Shown: positions 36,782 through 46,413 of the stretch, piece by piece
Position numbering within the stretch: the stretch's first letter is position 1
Layout of the letters: the number at the start of each line of letters is the position of its first letter
Assembly (NCBI GenBank): GCA_963803295.1
Contig: CAWDMC010000028.1
Span: forward strand, 124,001 to 188,000
Direction of reading: 5' to 3'
Length of the DNA: 64,000 nt
Source: CAWDMC01 sp963803295
GTDB taxonomy: Bacteria; Acidobacteriota; Terriglobia; UBA7540
The notes under the pieces: model-generated
The model's input: only the letters and a program-made list of their open reading frames with translations
What the model was told of the DNA's origin: nothing
The model's database searches: none
Program-made: the position numbers and the translations under genes

Positions 36782-38461
36782 TTAAGGCGAAGGCACGACT
36801 GCGGTGGCTTGGTTCGAATACGCACTCTCGTTGTTGTTCGAATTGACGGCAGTAATCACGTAGCAATAGGTGTGTCCTCCCGTGACAGTCATGTCGGGGT
36901 AGGTGTTGGTCCCAGTTACGAGCGACGAATTCAGCTTAGCGTAGGGCCCGCCGGATATACTGCCACGGTAGACGTTGTAACCGGCAACGCCGGAGGTGCT
37001 GGCAGTCCACGATAGCGTCACGGCGTGGATTCCGGTTCCAGATAGCGACTCGTTTGCCGGAGAGTTGCTCGCGTTACTCACGAAGACCACGTTACCGGTA
37101 AAGCTACCGACCGCGGCTGGCGCAAAAGTCGTGCTGAAACCAGTGTTTTGCGCTCCCGGCTGAAGAGTTAGAGGAAGGGACGGTCCGGTGAGGGTGAAGC
37201 CGGCTCCGGTGATTGTAGCTTGGGAGATGGTCACACTGGCCGTACCGGAATTGTTGAGGATCATGGGCAAAACGGGCTTGCTCCCCAGCACCACGTTGCC
37301 AAAAGTGGTGCTTGTGGGACTGATTGTGAGGCCAGAGGCGACGCCCGTGCCTGAGAGGGAAACGGCGAGAGGTGAGTTCGAGGCGTTACTCGCGACGGAG
37401 ATGCTGCCGGTAGCACTTCCGGAGGTCGTGGGAGAGAAAGTGGCACTGAAGGCGGCGCTTTGCCCGGCGGACAGGGTTAACGGGAGCGACAGTCCAGTTA
37501 TCTTGAAACTACTTCCGGTGGCCGTCGCCTGAGATACGGTCACGCTGACGGAACCCGGGTTGCTCAAAGTGATGGCATGGGTGGCGCTGCTGCCCACCGT
37601 TACGTTGCCGAAGCTAACGCTCGTTGGGCTAACGGAAATTGTCGGGACTGCGACTCCTGACGGAGTGCGGAAAGCAACCATTTGCATGATCCACGACCCG
37701 GACGAATTGAGCGGCGCGGTAGCGCTATAGCTCCCCGCCGTCGTCGCCATCTTGTCTTCCGCAATGGTGCCGTCGGGTGTGAGCAGTCTCTTGGTGAAGC
37801 CGCTGCCTGGGCCGGTGGTTACGGTGAAAATGTAGTTCGCGGCGAAAATGAGATCTGTGGGATTGGTCGTCGTGGCCGAACCGCTGCTACTCGTGGTGCT
37901 GCTCCCGGTGCTGGCGGCGGTGACATCGACCGGATTGCTCGGGTCGGCACCGCTGTACTCCAGAATCCGAATGTCGGGATAGACGGCCGCTCTCGAGAAG
38001 GTCACGGTGACCTTGTTGGCTCCTGCCGCCGCCGACACGATATTCTTGGCATAGTAAATGGACTGCGACAGAACGCCGCTAACAATCGTCGGTCCGACCG
38101 CGCGTGCGTACATGTTGCCCCGCGTGTCAGTGACGGAACTGACTGTGGCCGTGGTGTCGTTCCAACCGACGACGACGACGTTGAGGTGGCCAGCGGCCTG
38201 CGCGGACTTGAAGGTAACGTTTACCGTCTGAGCCGATTGGGGCGTGGCGGACTTCCCCTGCACGTAGCCGATGGTTGACGCGGCCACTAAGCTTGCCGGA
38301 TGCAACCAGCATGTAAGCGCCAGGGCGGCCAATAGGATTAAGGGTGTCGGGTTGCCGTATTGAAAATTGTTACTTGGCTTAACCTTGCTGAGCGAGGGGA
38401 TGCTTTCGCGATCCCGCCACCGATTCCGGGAAGAACGTCGGGCTTCAATGGGTTCATTCAT
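36782..38461 (-). CDS. Secreted multi-domain protein: YVQGN module, two choice-of-anchor-D repeats, FN3
   Basis: This is a 559-residue exported protein. A signal sequence (PLILLAALALTCWLHPASLVAAS) is followed by a module of about 210 residues starting IGYVQGKSATPQSAQ and ending SWIMQMVAFRT. I know this module as common but unnamed in Acidobacteria. Two anchor-D/ASPM-SPD-2-Hydin-like immunoglobulin-fold repeats follow (SVSPTSVSFGNVTVGSSA, TISPTSTTFGNVVLGSKP). A C-terminal fibronectin III domain with the GYNVYRGSISGGPYAKL motif ends it. No sorting signal or anchor is visible, so it is probably released or glycan-bound. The ATG at 38461 follows CGAGGAAT. It is a close paralogue of the proteins at 38960 and 41354. 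Confidence 0.85.
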   Translation of the reverse strand: MNEPIEARRSSRNRWRDRESIPSLSKVKPSNNFQYGNPTPLILLAALALTCWLHPASLVAASTIGYVQGKSATPQSAQTVNVTFKSAQAAGHLNVVVVGWNDTTATVSSVTDTRGNMYARAVGPTIVSGVLSQSIYYAKNIVSAAAGANKVTVTFSRAAVYPDIRILEYSGADPSNPVDVTAASTGSSTTSSSGSATTTNPTDLIFAANYIFTVTTGPGSGFTKRLLTPDGTIAEDKMATTAGSYSATAPLNSSGSWIMQMVAFRTPSGVAVPTISVSPTSVSFGNVTVGSSATHAITLSNPGSVSVTVSQATATGSSFKITGLSLPLTLSAGQSAAFSATFSPTTSGSATGSISVASNASNSPLAVSLSGTGVASGLTISPTSTTFGNVVLGSKPVLPMILNNSGTASVTISQATITGAGFTLTGPSLPLTLQPGAQNTGFSTTFAPAAVGSFTGNVVFVSNASNSPANESLSGTGIHAVTLSWTASTSGVAGYNVYRGSISGGPYAKLNSSLVTGTNTYPDMTVTGGHTYCYVITAVNSNNNESAYSNQATAVVPSP

Positions 38462-38959
38462 ATTATTCCTCGATTCCTTGGCTAACGTCTCGTCTCTTTG
38501 AAAAACCGTAACTATCGAACTGCGTGACACAGACAGTAATAACAGCGTTAAGCACGTAATAGGTGATACCTCACAAGGTAATACGGCTTCAATATCCGTA
38601 TACTTCTTGAGTGACTGGGCCAGAGTGGCTCAGCCGTGCGCAAAATTGGTTATCGGCGTTGCGGTAAATAACTTAAGCAGGAATAGGTCGAGGGGCGGGT
38701 GCCTTTTGTTTTCAAGCGAATCGAAGCGGTGCAACCCAATGCAGGATTAACGGACGCTTATTCTCCGGGGAAAGTCAGGCGAGTCTTAGTCGGGGGTCTC
38801 AGCCTCGAGGTTCATAAGACGATCTTTAGAATACTGCTTTGCCTTATGAACCAAGCCGATGCCAGTCTTCAACGCGGGACCTCACGCGTCTTCTCAGGCC
38901 TACCAGATTCTCGCAGCCTGACCGATTCGGCAAATAGGTCTTACTGCGGAGCCATGCGC
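38462..38959. other. Intergenic region, no gene seen
   Basis: 498 bases between two paralogous secreted-protein genes. No coding frame with family resemblance was found on either strand. It probably carries the promoter of the downstream minus-strand gene, but no clear -35/-10 pair was identified. Confidence 0.5.
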
Positions 38960-40714
38960 TCAAGGCGAGGGTATGGCTGCGGCGGCTTGGTTCGAATGCG
39001 CACTCTCCTTTTGGTTGGAACTGACGGCAGTTATAACATAGTAATAAGTTCGACCTCCTGTAACGGTCTTGTCTGAGTAGGTGGTCCCAGTTACGACCGA
39101 CGAGGTCATCTTGGCGTAAGGTCCGCCGGATACACTGCCACGGTAGACATTGTAACCGACGACCCCGGACGTGCTGGCAGTCCACTTTAACGACACGCCA
39201 TGAATTCCGGCTCCCGACAGAGGCTCCTTAGCAGGAGAGTTGCTGGCGTTACTGACGAAGGCCACGCTACCGGTGAAACTTCCGACCGCAGTTGGTGCAA
39301 AAGTCGTGCTAAAACCTGAGTTTTTCGCTCCAGGCTGAAGAGTCAGAGGAAGAGACGGTGCCGCGAGGGTGAAGCCAGTTCCGCTGATCGTGGCTTTGGA
39401 GATGGTCACACTGACTGTACCGGTATTTGTGAGAATCATGGGCAAAACTGCTTTGCTCCCCAGCACCACGTTGCCAAAACTGGTGCTCGCGGGAGCGATG
39501 GCGAGGGTACCTGCGACGCCCGTACCCGTCACGCCCTTGCCCGAGAGGGGGACAGCCAGAGGTGAATTCGAGGCGTTGCTGACGACGGAGATGCTGCCGG
39601 TAACGCTTCCGGACGTGGTGGGAGAGAAAGTCACACTAAAGGAGGTGCTTTGGCCGGTGGACAGGGTTAACGGTAGTGACGGTCCTGTTCTCTTGAAGCC
39701 GCTCCCGGTGGCCGTCACTTGAGATACGGTGACGTTGACGGAGCCCGGGTTGCTCAAAGTGATGGTATGGCTGGCGCTGCTGCCCACGGTGACGTTGCCG
39801 AAGCTTACACTCGTAGGGCTGGCGGCGATTTTCGGGGAGACGGAGATCCCTGACGCTGCCTGAAAAGCAACCATCTGCATGATCCACGGCCCAGACGAAG
39901 TAAGCGGCGCGGTGGCGCGGTAACTCCCCGTCGCCGTCACCATACGGTCTTCCACGATGTCACCAAACGGCGTTAACAGCCTCCGGCTAAAGCCGCTACC
40001 TGGGCCGGCAGTCATCGTAAGGACTGTGTTCGCACCAAAGATTAGGAGATTGGCATTGGTAGTGGTTCTATAGCCACTCGACGCGGTGGTGGAGTTCCCG
40101 CTGGCAGCAGCCGTAACACCTAATACGTTGTCAGTCTTAGCACCGCTGTATTCCACAATCCGAATATCGGGGTACGACGCGGCAGTTGAAAAGGTCACCG
40201 TGACCGCGTTGGCTCCGGCAGTTGCAGCCTTGATGTTCTTAGCGAAATAGATTGACTGTGACAGCGAGCCGCGGCCTGCGCCCCCTGCTGACAGTACCGT
40301 GGGGCCAATCGCGCGTTGGTAAGTATTGCCGCTCTTATCAACCAAGGTCCTGACTGTGGTGGTGCTGTCGTTCCAGCCGACGACCACGACGTTTAGATCG
40401 CCAGCGGACTGCGCGGCCATGAAGATAATCTTCACCGTCTGAGCCGATGCCGTCGTGGCATAATTCCCCTGCTTGTAGGTGATGGTTGAGGCGGCCACTG
40501 AGCTTGCCGGAAGCAACCAGTAGGCGAGGTTCACGGCGGTCAAAACCACCAAAAACGCAGGCCTGCCACGTTGAGGACTACCACTCCGTGTGGGCTTGCC
40601 GGGCGCGAGGATGCTCTCGCGATCGTGTTTAGTAATTGCAGGTGACTGCGTAATGGCGTGCCTCTTATTAATTTGCCTCGAGCGCTTCTTCTGAGGTCGG
40701 ATCAATTGACACAT
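38960..40714 (-). CDS. Secreted multi-domain protein, paralogue (YVQGN module, anchor-D repeats, FN3)
   Basis: This protein has the same architecture as the one at 36782-38461. A signal segment (FLVVLTAVNLAYWLLPASSVAAS) is followed by a YKQGNYATTASAQT module ending WIMQMVAFQAAS. Two anchor-D repeats (AASPTSVSFGNVTVGSSAS and APASTSFGNVVLGSKAV) and a C-terminal FN3 domain (GYNVYRGSVSGGPYAKM) come after. The start is uncertain. ATG at 40714 is used here. By alignment with the paralogues, translation might instead begin near an ATT codon at 40672 (INKRHAITQSP), which has GAGG just upstream. The length is 584 residues from 40714. It has diverged moderately from its neighbour, showing an older duplication. 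Confidence 0.8.
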   Translation of the reverse strand: MCQLIRPQKKRSRQINKRHAITQSPAITKHDRESILAPGKPTRSGSPQRGRPAFLVVLTAVNLAYWLLPASSVAASTITYKQGNYATTASAQTVKIIFMAAQSAGDLNVVVVGWNDSTTTVRTLVDKSGNTYQRAIGPTVLSAGGAGRGSLSQSIYFAKNIKAATAGANAVTVTFSTAASYPDIRIVEYSGAKTDNVLGVTAAASGNSTTASSGYRTTTNANLLIFGANTVLTMTAGPGSGFSRRLLTPFGDIVEDRMVTATGSYRATAPLTSSGPWIMQMVAFQAASGISVSPKIAASPTSVSFGNVTVGSSASHTITLSNPGSVNVTVSQVTATGSGFKRTGPSLPLTLSTGQSTSFSVTFSPTTSGSVTGSISVVSNASNSPLAVPLSGKGVTGTGVAGTLAIAPASTSFGNVVLGSKAVLPMILTNTGTVSVTISKATISGTGFTLAAPSLPLTLQPGAKNSGFSTTFAPTAVGSFTGSVAFVSNASNSPAKEPLSGAGIHGVSLKWTASTSGVVGYNVYRGSVSGGPYAKMTSSVVTGTTYSDKTVTGGRTYYYVITAVSSNQKESAHSNQAAAAIPSP

Positions 40715-41353
40715 CATTGAGCGATAAGTTGCATAGTAGTGCCGGACTACGAATAAACTCGTCCACTGGGTTATCACTGGAGTCGGCGGCCCCTGTAACA
40801 CAATAGCAGGTCCTGGTCTGCAAGGTTCCGCACCTACGTGGAGTCTACAAATTAGACTTTGTAGAGCTACTGAAACAACGCGAGCTACGACGCAATCAGG
40901 CGCAACGCCTTCGCTACTAGCGACTTACTCGTCGAAGCCTATATCTTGGTTCCAGATCACAAAAGACCGGCCTGACATGGACCTTCGAGATGGACTTGCG
41001 AGAGCGGCAATCCGCTGTCCACAAAGCTCAAGAATGTTAAGTTGCTACTATGAAACTGTTAAGCTTGGAGAAGGTGGCCGGACGCGGCAAAGGAAGAATG
41101 CAGAACTTACCACTCGAACGTAAAAAGTACTCGGGGCTCGACCGTAAGTCCGACACTCTTTAATTCGAACTCGTCGCGCTCAGCGAGCAGCGTTTGCAAA
41201 ACGATCTTCCGCACCACTACTCGGCCGTTTTGCCCGTGCCGTGGTCGACCTGAGACCTCAGTTTGTGCTTTATGGGCATTATTCTGGCGTGGCGGCACGG
41301 GAGTTTGACAATTCGCTTCACGTGCACTTCGCTTCACGTGCACTGCCACGATC
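40715..41353. other. Intergenic region with 16-bp tandem repeat
   Basis: 639 bases without a supported gene. TTCGCTTCACGTGCAC is repeated exactly twice in tandem at 41312-41343, just beyond the stop of the next minus-strand gene; each unit contains the palindrome CACGTG. The stretch about 40920-41150 is visibly similar to 45565-45815, for example GAGCGGCAATCC followed by GTCCAC, and ACTCGGG after AAAAA/AAAAGT, indicating duplicated spacer sequence. Confidence 0.5.
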
Positions 41354-44300
41354 TCAGGGCGATGGCACGACCGCAATGGCTTGGTTCGAATAGGCACTCT
41401 CGTTGTTGTTTGAATTGACAGCAGTTACACAATAGTAATAGGTGCGTCCTCCTGTGATGGTCGTATCAGAGTAGGTGTTGGTGCCAGTTACGAGCGACGA
41501 AGTTAGCTTCGCGTAGGGTCCGCCGGAGATACTGCTACGGTAGACATGGTAACCGGAAACAGTAGAGGTGCTGGCAGTCCACGACAGCGTCACAGCATGG
41601 ATTCCAGTTCCTGATAACGGCTCGTTAGTTGGAGAGTTGCTCGCGTTGCTCACAAAGGTTACGTTGCCGGTAAAGCTCCCGACTGAAGTTGGTGCAAAAG
41701 TCGTGCTAAAGCCTCCGCTTTGTCCTCCTGGCTGAAGGGTTAGGGGAAGAGCTGGTCGAGTAAGAGTGAAGGCAGTTCCGCTGATCGTGGCCTGGGAGAT
41801 AGTTACGCTTGTCGTACCAGCATTGGTGACTATCATGGGCAAAAGGGGCTTGCTTCCCAGCACCACGTTGCCGAAGTTAATGCTTGTGGGTGCGATTGTG
41901 AGGACAGACGTGACGCCCGTGCCTGAGAGGGAGGCAGTGCGGAAAGCGACCATCTGCATGATCCAGGGCCCGGACGAATTGAGCGGCGCGGTAGCGCTAT
42001 AGCTCCCCGCCGTCGTCGCCATCCTGTCTTCCGCAATGCTGCCGTCCGGTGTGAGCAGTCTCTGGGTGAAGCCGCTGCCGGGGCCGGTGGTTAGGGTGAA
42101 GACAGTGTTTGCGCCAAAGATCAGATCTGTCGGGTTGGTTGTAGTGGCTGAACCGCTGCTGCTCGCAGTGCTACTGCCGCTGCTGGCGGCGGTGACATCG
42201 ACCGGATTGCTCGGGTCGGCTCCGCTGTACTCCAAAATGCGAATGTCGGGATACGACGCCGCCGTGGCGAAGGTCACGGTGACCGTATTGGCTCCCGCCG
42301 CCGCCGCCGCGATGTTCTTGGCATAGTAAATGGACTGCGACAGATAGCCGCTAATAACCGTCGGTCCGACCGCGCGCGTGTAGGTGTTGCCGCGCGTGTC
42401 AGAGACGGCACTGACCGTGGCCGTGCTGTCGTTCCACCCAACGACCACGACGTTGAGGTGGCCAGCGGCCTGCGTGGCTGTGAAGGTAACGTTCACCGTG
42501 GTTTGAGGCGATTGTGGCGTGGCATAATTCCCCTGCACGTAGGTGATCGCTGACACGATTGCCACCGAGGTGGTGGCGCTGGCCACGTTCGAGTACGAAC
42601 TGAAGGTCCCAGCGGTGTCGATGGCTCGCAGCCTGTAGCTGTAAGTCGCGTTGGAAGCTAGACCCGTGTCGTTATACGTGGTCCCGGCCTGACTGGCAAT
42701 CTGCGCAAAGTTGGTGCAGCTCGTGCCTTGGCACCGCTCCACCAGATAATTGGCCAGACCCACACTACTTGTCGAGGCCGTCCAGCCCAGATTGATCTGG
42801 CTCGCGCTGACCGCCGTCGCTATCACGTTACTAGGCGCCGTTGGCGGCACGATGGCTCCCGATGCGGTGCGGAAAGCGACCATCTGCATGATCCACGGTC
42901 CAGATGAACTGAGAGGCGCGGTAGCGCTGTAGCTCCCCGCCGTCGTGGCCACCTTGTCTTCGGCAAGGTTGCCGTCCGGCGTGAGCAGTCTCTGGGTGAA
43001 ACCGCTGCCGGGGCCGGTGGTTAGGGTGAATACAGTGTTTGCGCCAAAGATCAGATCTGTCGGGTTGGTTGTGGTGGCCGAACCGCTGCTGCTCGTAGTG
43101 CTGCTGCCGCTGCTCGCGGCGCTGGCATCGATTGGATTGCTCGAGTCGGCTCCGCTGTACTCCAGAATCCGAATGTCGGGATATACGGCCGCCCTCGAGA
43201 AGGTGACGGTGACCGTATTGACTCCCGCCGCCGCCGACGCGATGTTCCTGGCATAGTAAATGGACTGCGACAGATAGCCGCTAATAACCGTCGGTCCGAC
43301 CGCACGCGTGTAGGTGTTGCCGCGCGTGTCAGAGACGGCACTGACCGTGGCCGTGCTGTCGTTCCACCCAACGACCACGACGTTGAGGTGGCCAGCGGCC
43401 TGCGCGGCTGTGAAGGTAACGTTCACCGTGGTTTGAGGCGATTGTGGCGTGGCATAATTCCCCTGCACGTAGGTGATCGCTGACACGATTGCCACCGAGG
43501 TGGTGGCGCTGGCCACGTTCGAGTACGAACTGAAGGTCCCAGCGGTGTCGATGGCTCGCAGCCTGTAGCTGTAGGTCGCGTTGGAAGCTAGACCCGTGTC
43601 GTTATACGTGGTCCCGGCCTGACTGGCAATCTGCGCAAAGTTGGTGCAGCTCGTGCCTTGGCACCGCTCCACCAGATAATTGGCCAGACCCACACTACTT
43701 GTCGAGGCCGTCCAGCTCAGATTGATCTGGCTTGTGCTGACCGCCGTCGCTATCACGTTACTAGGTGCCGTTGGCGGCACGATGGTACGGAAGGCGACCA
43801 TCTGCATGATCCACGGCCCAGATGAACTGAGAGGCGCGGTAGCGCTGTAGCTCCCCGCCGTCGTGGCCACCTTGTCTTCGGCAAGGTTGCCGTCCGGCGT
43901 GAGCAGTCTCTGGGTGAAGCCACTGCCGGGGCCGGTGGTTAGGGTGAATACAGTGTTTGCGCCAAAGATCAGATCTGTCGGGCTTGTGGTGGTCGCGGAC
44001 CCGCTGCTGGTGCTGGCACTGTTTCCACTGCTGGCGGCGGTGACATCGACTGGATTGCTCGGGTCGGCTCCGCTGTACTCCAAAATCCGAATGTCGGGAT
44101 AGGCTGCCGCCGCGGCGAAGGTCACGGTGACCGTGTTGGCTCCTGCCGCCGCCGCCGCGATCTTCTTGGCGTAGTAAATGGACTGCGACAGATAGCCGCT
44201 AGTAACCGTCGGTCCCACCGCGCGCGTGTAAGTGTTGCCGCGAGTGTCAGTGACGGCATTGACCGGGGCCGTGCTGTCGGTCCAGCCCACGACCACGACG

Positions 44301-44584
44301 TTGAGGTCGCCAGCGGCCTGCGCGGCCGTGAAGGTAACGTTCACCGTGGTTTGATGCGATCGCGGCGTCGCAGAATTCCCCTGCACATAGCTGATGGTAG
44401 ACGCTGCCACTAAGCATGCTGGATGTAACCAGTACGCAAGCACCACCGCGGCCATGAGTGCCAAGAGCACAGAGTTACCATATCGAAGGTTGGCGCGTGG
44501 CTTAGGCTTGCTGGGCGAGAGGATATCCTCGCGATCCTGCCACCGGTCCAGCGACAAACGAGGGGCCCCGATGTCTTCCTTCAT
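41354..44584 (-). CDS. Large secreted repeat protein: three YVQGN modules with interleaved FN3 domains
   Basis: This is a 1,076-residue exported protein. The signal sequence (LLALMAAVVLAYWLHPACLVAAS) is followed by YVQGN module 1 (about 60-270), FN3 (PPTAPSNVIATAVSTSQINL, about 275-365), module 2 (368-575), FN3 (580-665) and module 3 (670-870). One choice-of-anchor-D repeat (APTSINFGNVVLGSKPL) and a C-terminal FN3 (GYHVYRSSISGGPYAKL) complete it. The module/FN3 units are nearly identical in DNA, pointing to recent internal duplication. The ATG at 44584 is preceded by AGGGGC. The protein is probably an adhesin or matrix protein; no enzyme motif was seen. Confidence 0.87.
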   Translation of the reverse strand: MKEDIGAPRLSLDRWQDREDILSPSKPKPRANLRYGNSVLLALMAAVVLAYWLHPACLVAASTISYVQGNSATPRSHQTTVNVTFTAAQAAGDLNVVVVGWTDSTAPVNAVTDTRGNTYTRAVGPTVTSGYLSQSIYYAKKIAAAAAGANTVTVTFAAAAAYPDIRILEYSGADPSNPVDVTAASSGNSASTSSGSATTTSPTDLIFGANTVFTLTTGPGSGFTQRLLTPDGNLAEDKVATTAGSYSATAPLSSSGPWIMQMVAFRTIVPPTAPSNVIATAVSTSQINLSWTASTSSVGLANYLVERCQGTSCTNFAQIASQAGTTYNDTGLASNATYSYRLRAIDTAGTFSSYSNVASATTSVAIVSAITYVQGNYATPQSPQTTVNVTFTAAQAAGHLNVVVVGWNDSTATVSAVSDTRGNTYTRAVGPTVISGYLSQSIYYARNIASAAAGVNTVTVTFSRAAVYPDIRILEYSGADSSNPIDASAASSGSSTTSSSGSATTTNPTDLIFGANTVFTLTTGPGSGFTQRLLTPDGNLAEDKVATTAGSYSATAPLSSSGPWIMQMVAFRTASGAIVPPTAPSNVIATAVSASQINLGWTASTSSVGLANYLVERCQGTSCTNFAQIASQAGTTYNDTGLASNATYSYRLRAIDTAGTFSSYSNVASATTSVAIVSAITYVQGNYATPQSPQTTVNVTFTATQAAGHLNVVVVGWNDSTATVSAVSDTRGNTYTRAVGPTVISGYLSQSIYYAKNIAAAAAGANTVTVTFATAASYPDIRILEYSGADPSNPVDVTAASSGSSTASSSGSATTTNPTDLIFGANTVFTLTTGPGSGFTQRLLTPDGSIAEDRMATTAGSYSATAPLNSSGPWIMQMVAFRTASLSGTGVTSVLTIAPTSINFGNVVLGSKPLLPMIVTNAGTTSVTISQATISGTAFTLTRPALPLTLQPGGQSGGFSTTFAPTSVGSFTGNVTFVSNASNSPTNEPLSGTGIHAVTLSWTASTSTVSGYHVYRSSISGGPYAKLTSSLVTGTNTYSDTTITGGRTYYYCVTAVNSNNNESAYSNQAIAVVPSP
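41937..44400 (+). repeat. Internal tandem repeats of ~0.92-0.93 kb within the large secreted-protein gene
   Basis: The marker GGAA(A/G)GCGACCATCTGC occurs at 41941, 42871 and 43789, giving periods of 930 and 918 bases. The units carry long stretches of identical sequence, for example the FN3-coding parts near 42556-42850 and 43486-43785. Length differences are multiples of three, so the frame is kept. Confidence 0.85.
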
Positions 44585-46413
44585 CTTCTGCCCCTATTCG
44601 TCGATAGCGTAGTGACTGGTAAGCGCCACGTATGGTCGCCATGTCGTATCTCAGTGGGACAATCCGGACTTACTCCTCCACTCCAGCCCGTAGGAATGGA
44701 TCTCGCATTGATCAGTGAAGCACCGCGTACGGCATGCTCTTCACGCACACTAATACCCTCCCCTGGTAAAGAGGTTCTGTTTTTCTGATTTCAGATAGAG
44801 TCCATCGCGCGACTGACTGGGTCGCGCTCTAACCAGAAGAATCCATCGATCCAACTCAGGCCTTAACAAGCAAGGGCCTCAAACACTAAACTCTGGGTCA
44901 GATCAAAAAGTCTGGAACGGCGCTTCTACGGATTGCATTGCTTCAGCTTACTGGCGCGAGCAACATTGAAGGCATCCTGATCACACTGCGGTGCTTCCCT
45001 CCGGCTTATGGTGTCTGTTGAATCGAGATTGACGACCTGGGATGGCCGATTGACCACCTGCTTCCCGAACAGGAAAGACTCGTCGACCGGGCGCGAGAAT
45101 GCACATAGGTGCAGTCATAGTGCTTCTGGTTGAGTTGATCATTTACTCAGGAGTTGCTCATGCGATCCGGCACCGAAGTACAAGCAAAGCCACACTTCAT
45201 GCGAAACGCCTCCTCCCTTTTGTAAGCAGTAAGTCTAAGGCGCGGGCATCGTGATCACACACGCTTGCCTTCCCCACGCAAGGAATTGTCGTACTGTGAT
45301 ACCGATGAATTCAGTCTGTGGCCGATGGTTGCAGGTTCTAACGACGAGCCTATCTCTTACGGCGCGCAGAACTGAAGGAGTGCGGCGTGTGTGTCGGAGC
45401 CTACCTGTGTTCCTATTGCAGTCGTTCTCAAGAGTGAGATAGAAGGTCGCCCAACACTACGCTTTTTGTTACGTTCACCGGTACTGGTTGACTTTCTGGA
45501 CTTGATGAAAGCAATGCCGGACACGGCACAATCGCCTACGAGGGGCTCGGGCACGATACACTGCCGAGAAGTTAACTCGTCGAACGTTATTTCTTAGATC
45601 CCCCAAATAAGTCAAGGCCGCTCTGACGTGGACCCTTCAGGCGTTGAGTTGACGGAGCGGCAATCCACGGTCCACGAATTCGATGAGCTTAAGTTAATAA
45701 TAGCAGAACGTTAAGCGCGAGGAACCACGGCCGGTCGGCAAATGAAGAATGTAAAACTTGCTGGGCACCGGCAAAAACTACTCGGGTGTCGACCACAAGT
45801 CGGGCTGCCCACGAAAGCCATTCGTTTTCGAAACCGAGCACGCATCCGCTCACGGATCTTTGACCCGTGGGCGGTCTTGAGGTTGGAGTAGGGTTTTTAC
45901 AGCGGCGGCAGGTTTATTGTAACTAAGTAACTTAACTAACGCTATAATCGAAATCGTGGGTTGAAAATCGGGCGACGGGTCAGCTCAGAGCACTCATATC
46001 GGCTTTTTTTAGGCTATTTGATAGTGCAATACTAATATATACCTCAGATAGAAATAACCCAACCAACAGTGGAGCTGTGTCTTTTCAAGTAAATGCAGAA
46101 CCCTGGGTTGACTGATCTTGTCGACGAACCCCTCGGGTGGCATGACCGACGCGATTTGACTTGGTGTTCTGCAAGGCATGACCGCCATAACTGTGGGTAA
46201 CCAGTGAAAGACGGCAAGACGACTTCATACTTCCTCGGCAAGGCCGGAGCCTTCCGGCGTCACACTGGGTCTGCGGTCGTGCTTAGCCTATCTTTTTCCA
46301 AATCAAGATCGCCGCACGTTGCCGCCACGCCTTTCTTCCAAGGGGGAAGCACTCCGGGACAGACCTGAAGGTGCGGGCATGAACCATCCGAACGGGCATG
46401 TCCCGTATCTTGG
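44585..46413. other. Long non-coding stretch between secreted-protein genes
   Basis: 1.8 kb without a credible gene; all open frames are short and lack family resemblance. 45565-45815 is a diverged copy of the spacer at about 40920-41150, suggesting that a gene once present here was lost after duplication. A TATAAT hexamer at 45943-45948 has no well-spaced -35 partner. A hairpin GCCGGA-GCCT-TCCGGC lies at 46243-46258, about 155 bases past the end of the next minus-strand gene, without a T run. Confidence 0.5.

Noticed and set aside
36480..36866. A 128-codon minus-strand frame before the dehydrogenase
   Set aside because: It overlaps the end of the secreted-protein gene in another frame and has no family resemblance.
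41107..41397. A 96-codon minus-strand frame after the large repeat protein
   Set aside because: It begins inside the preceding gene in another frame and runs through the duplicated spacer; no recognisable domain.
46243..46258. Hairpin as terminator of the lipoprotein gene
   Set aside because: It lies 155 bases past the stop and is not followed by a T tract on the minus strand.
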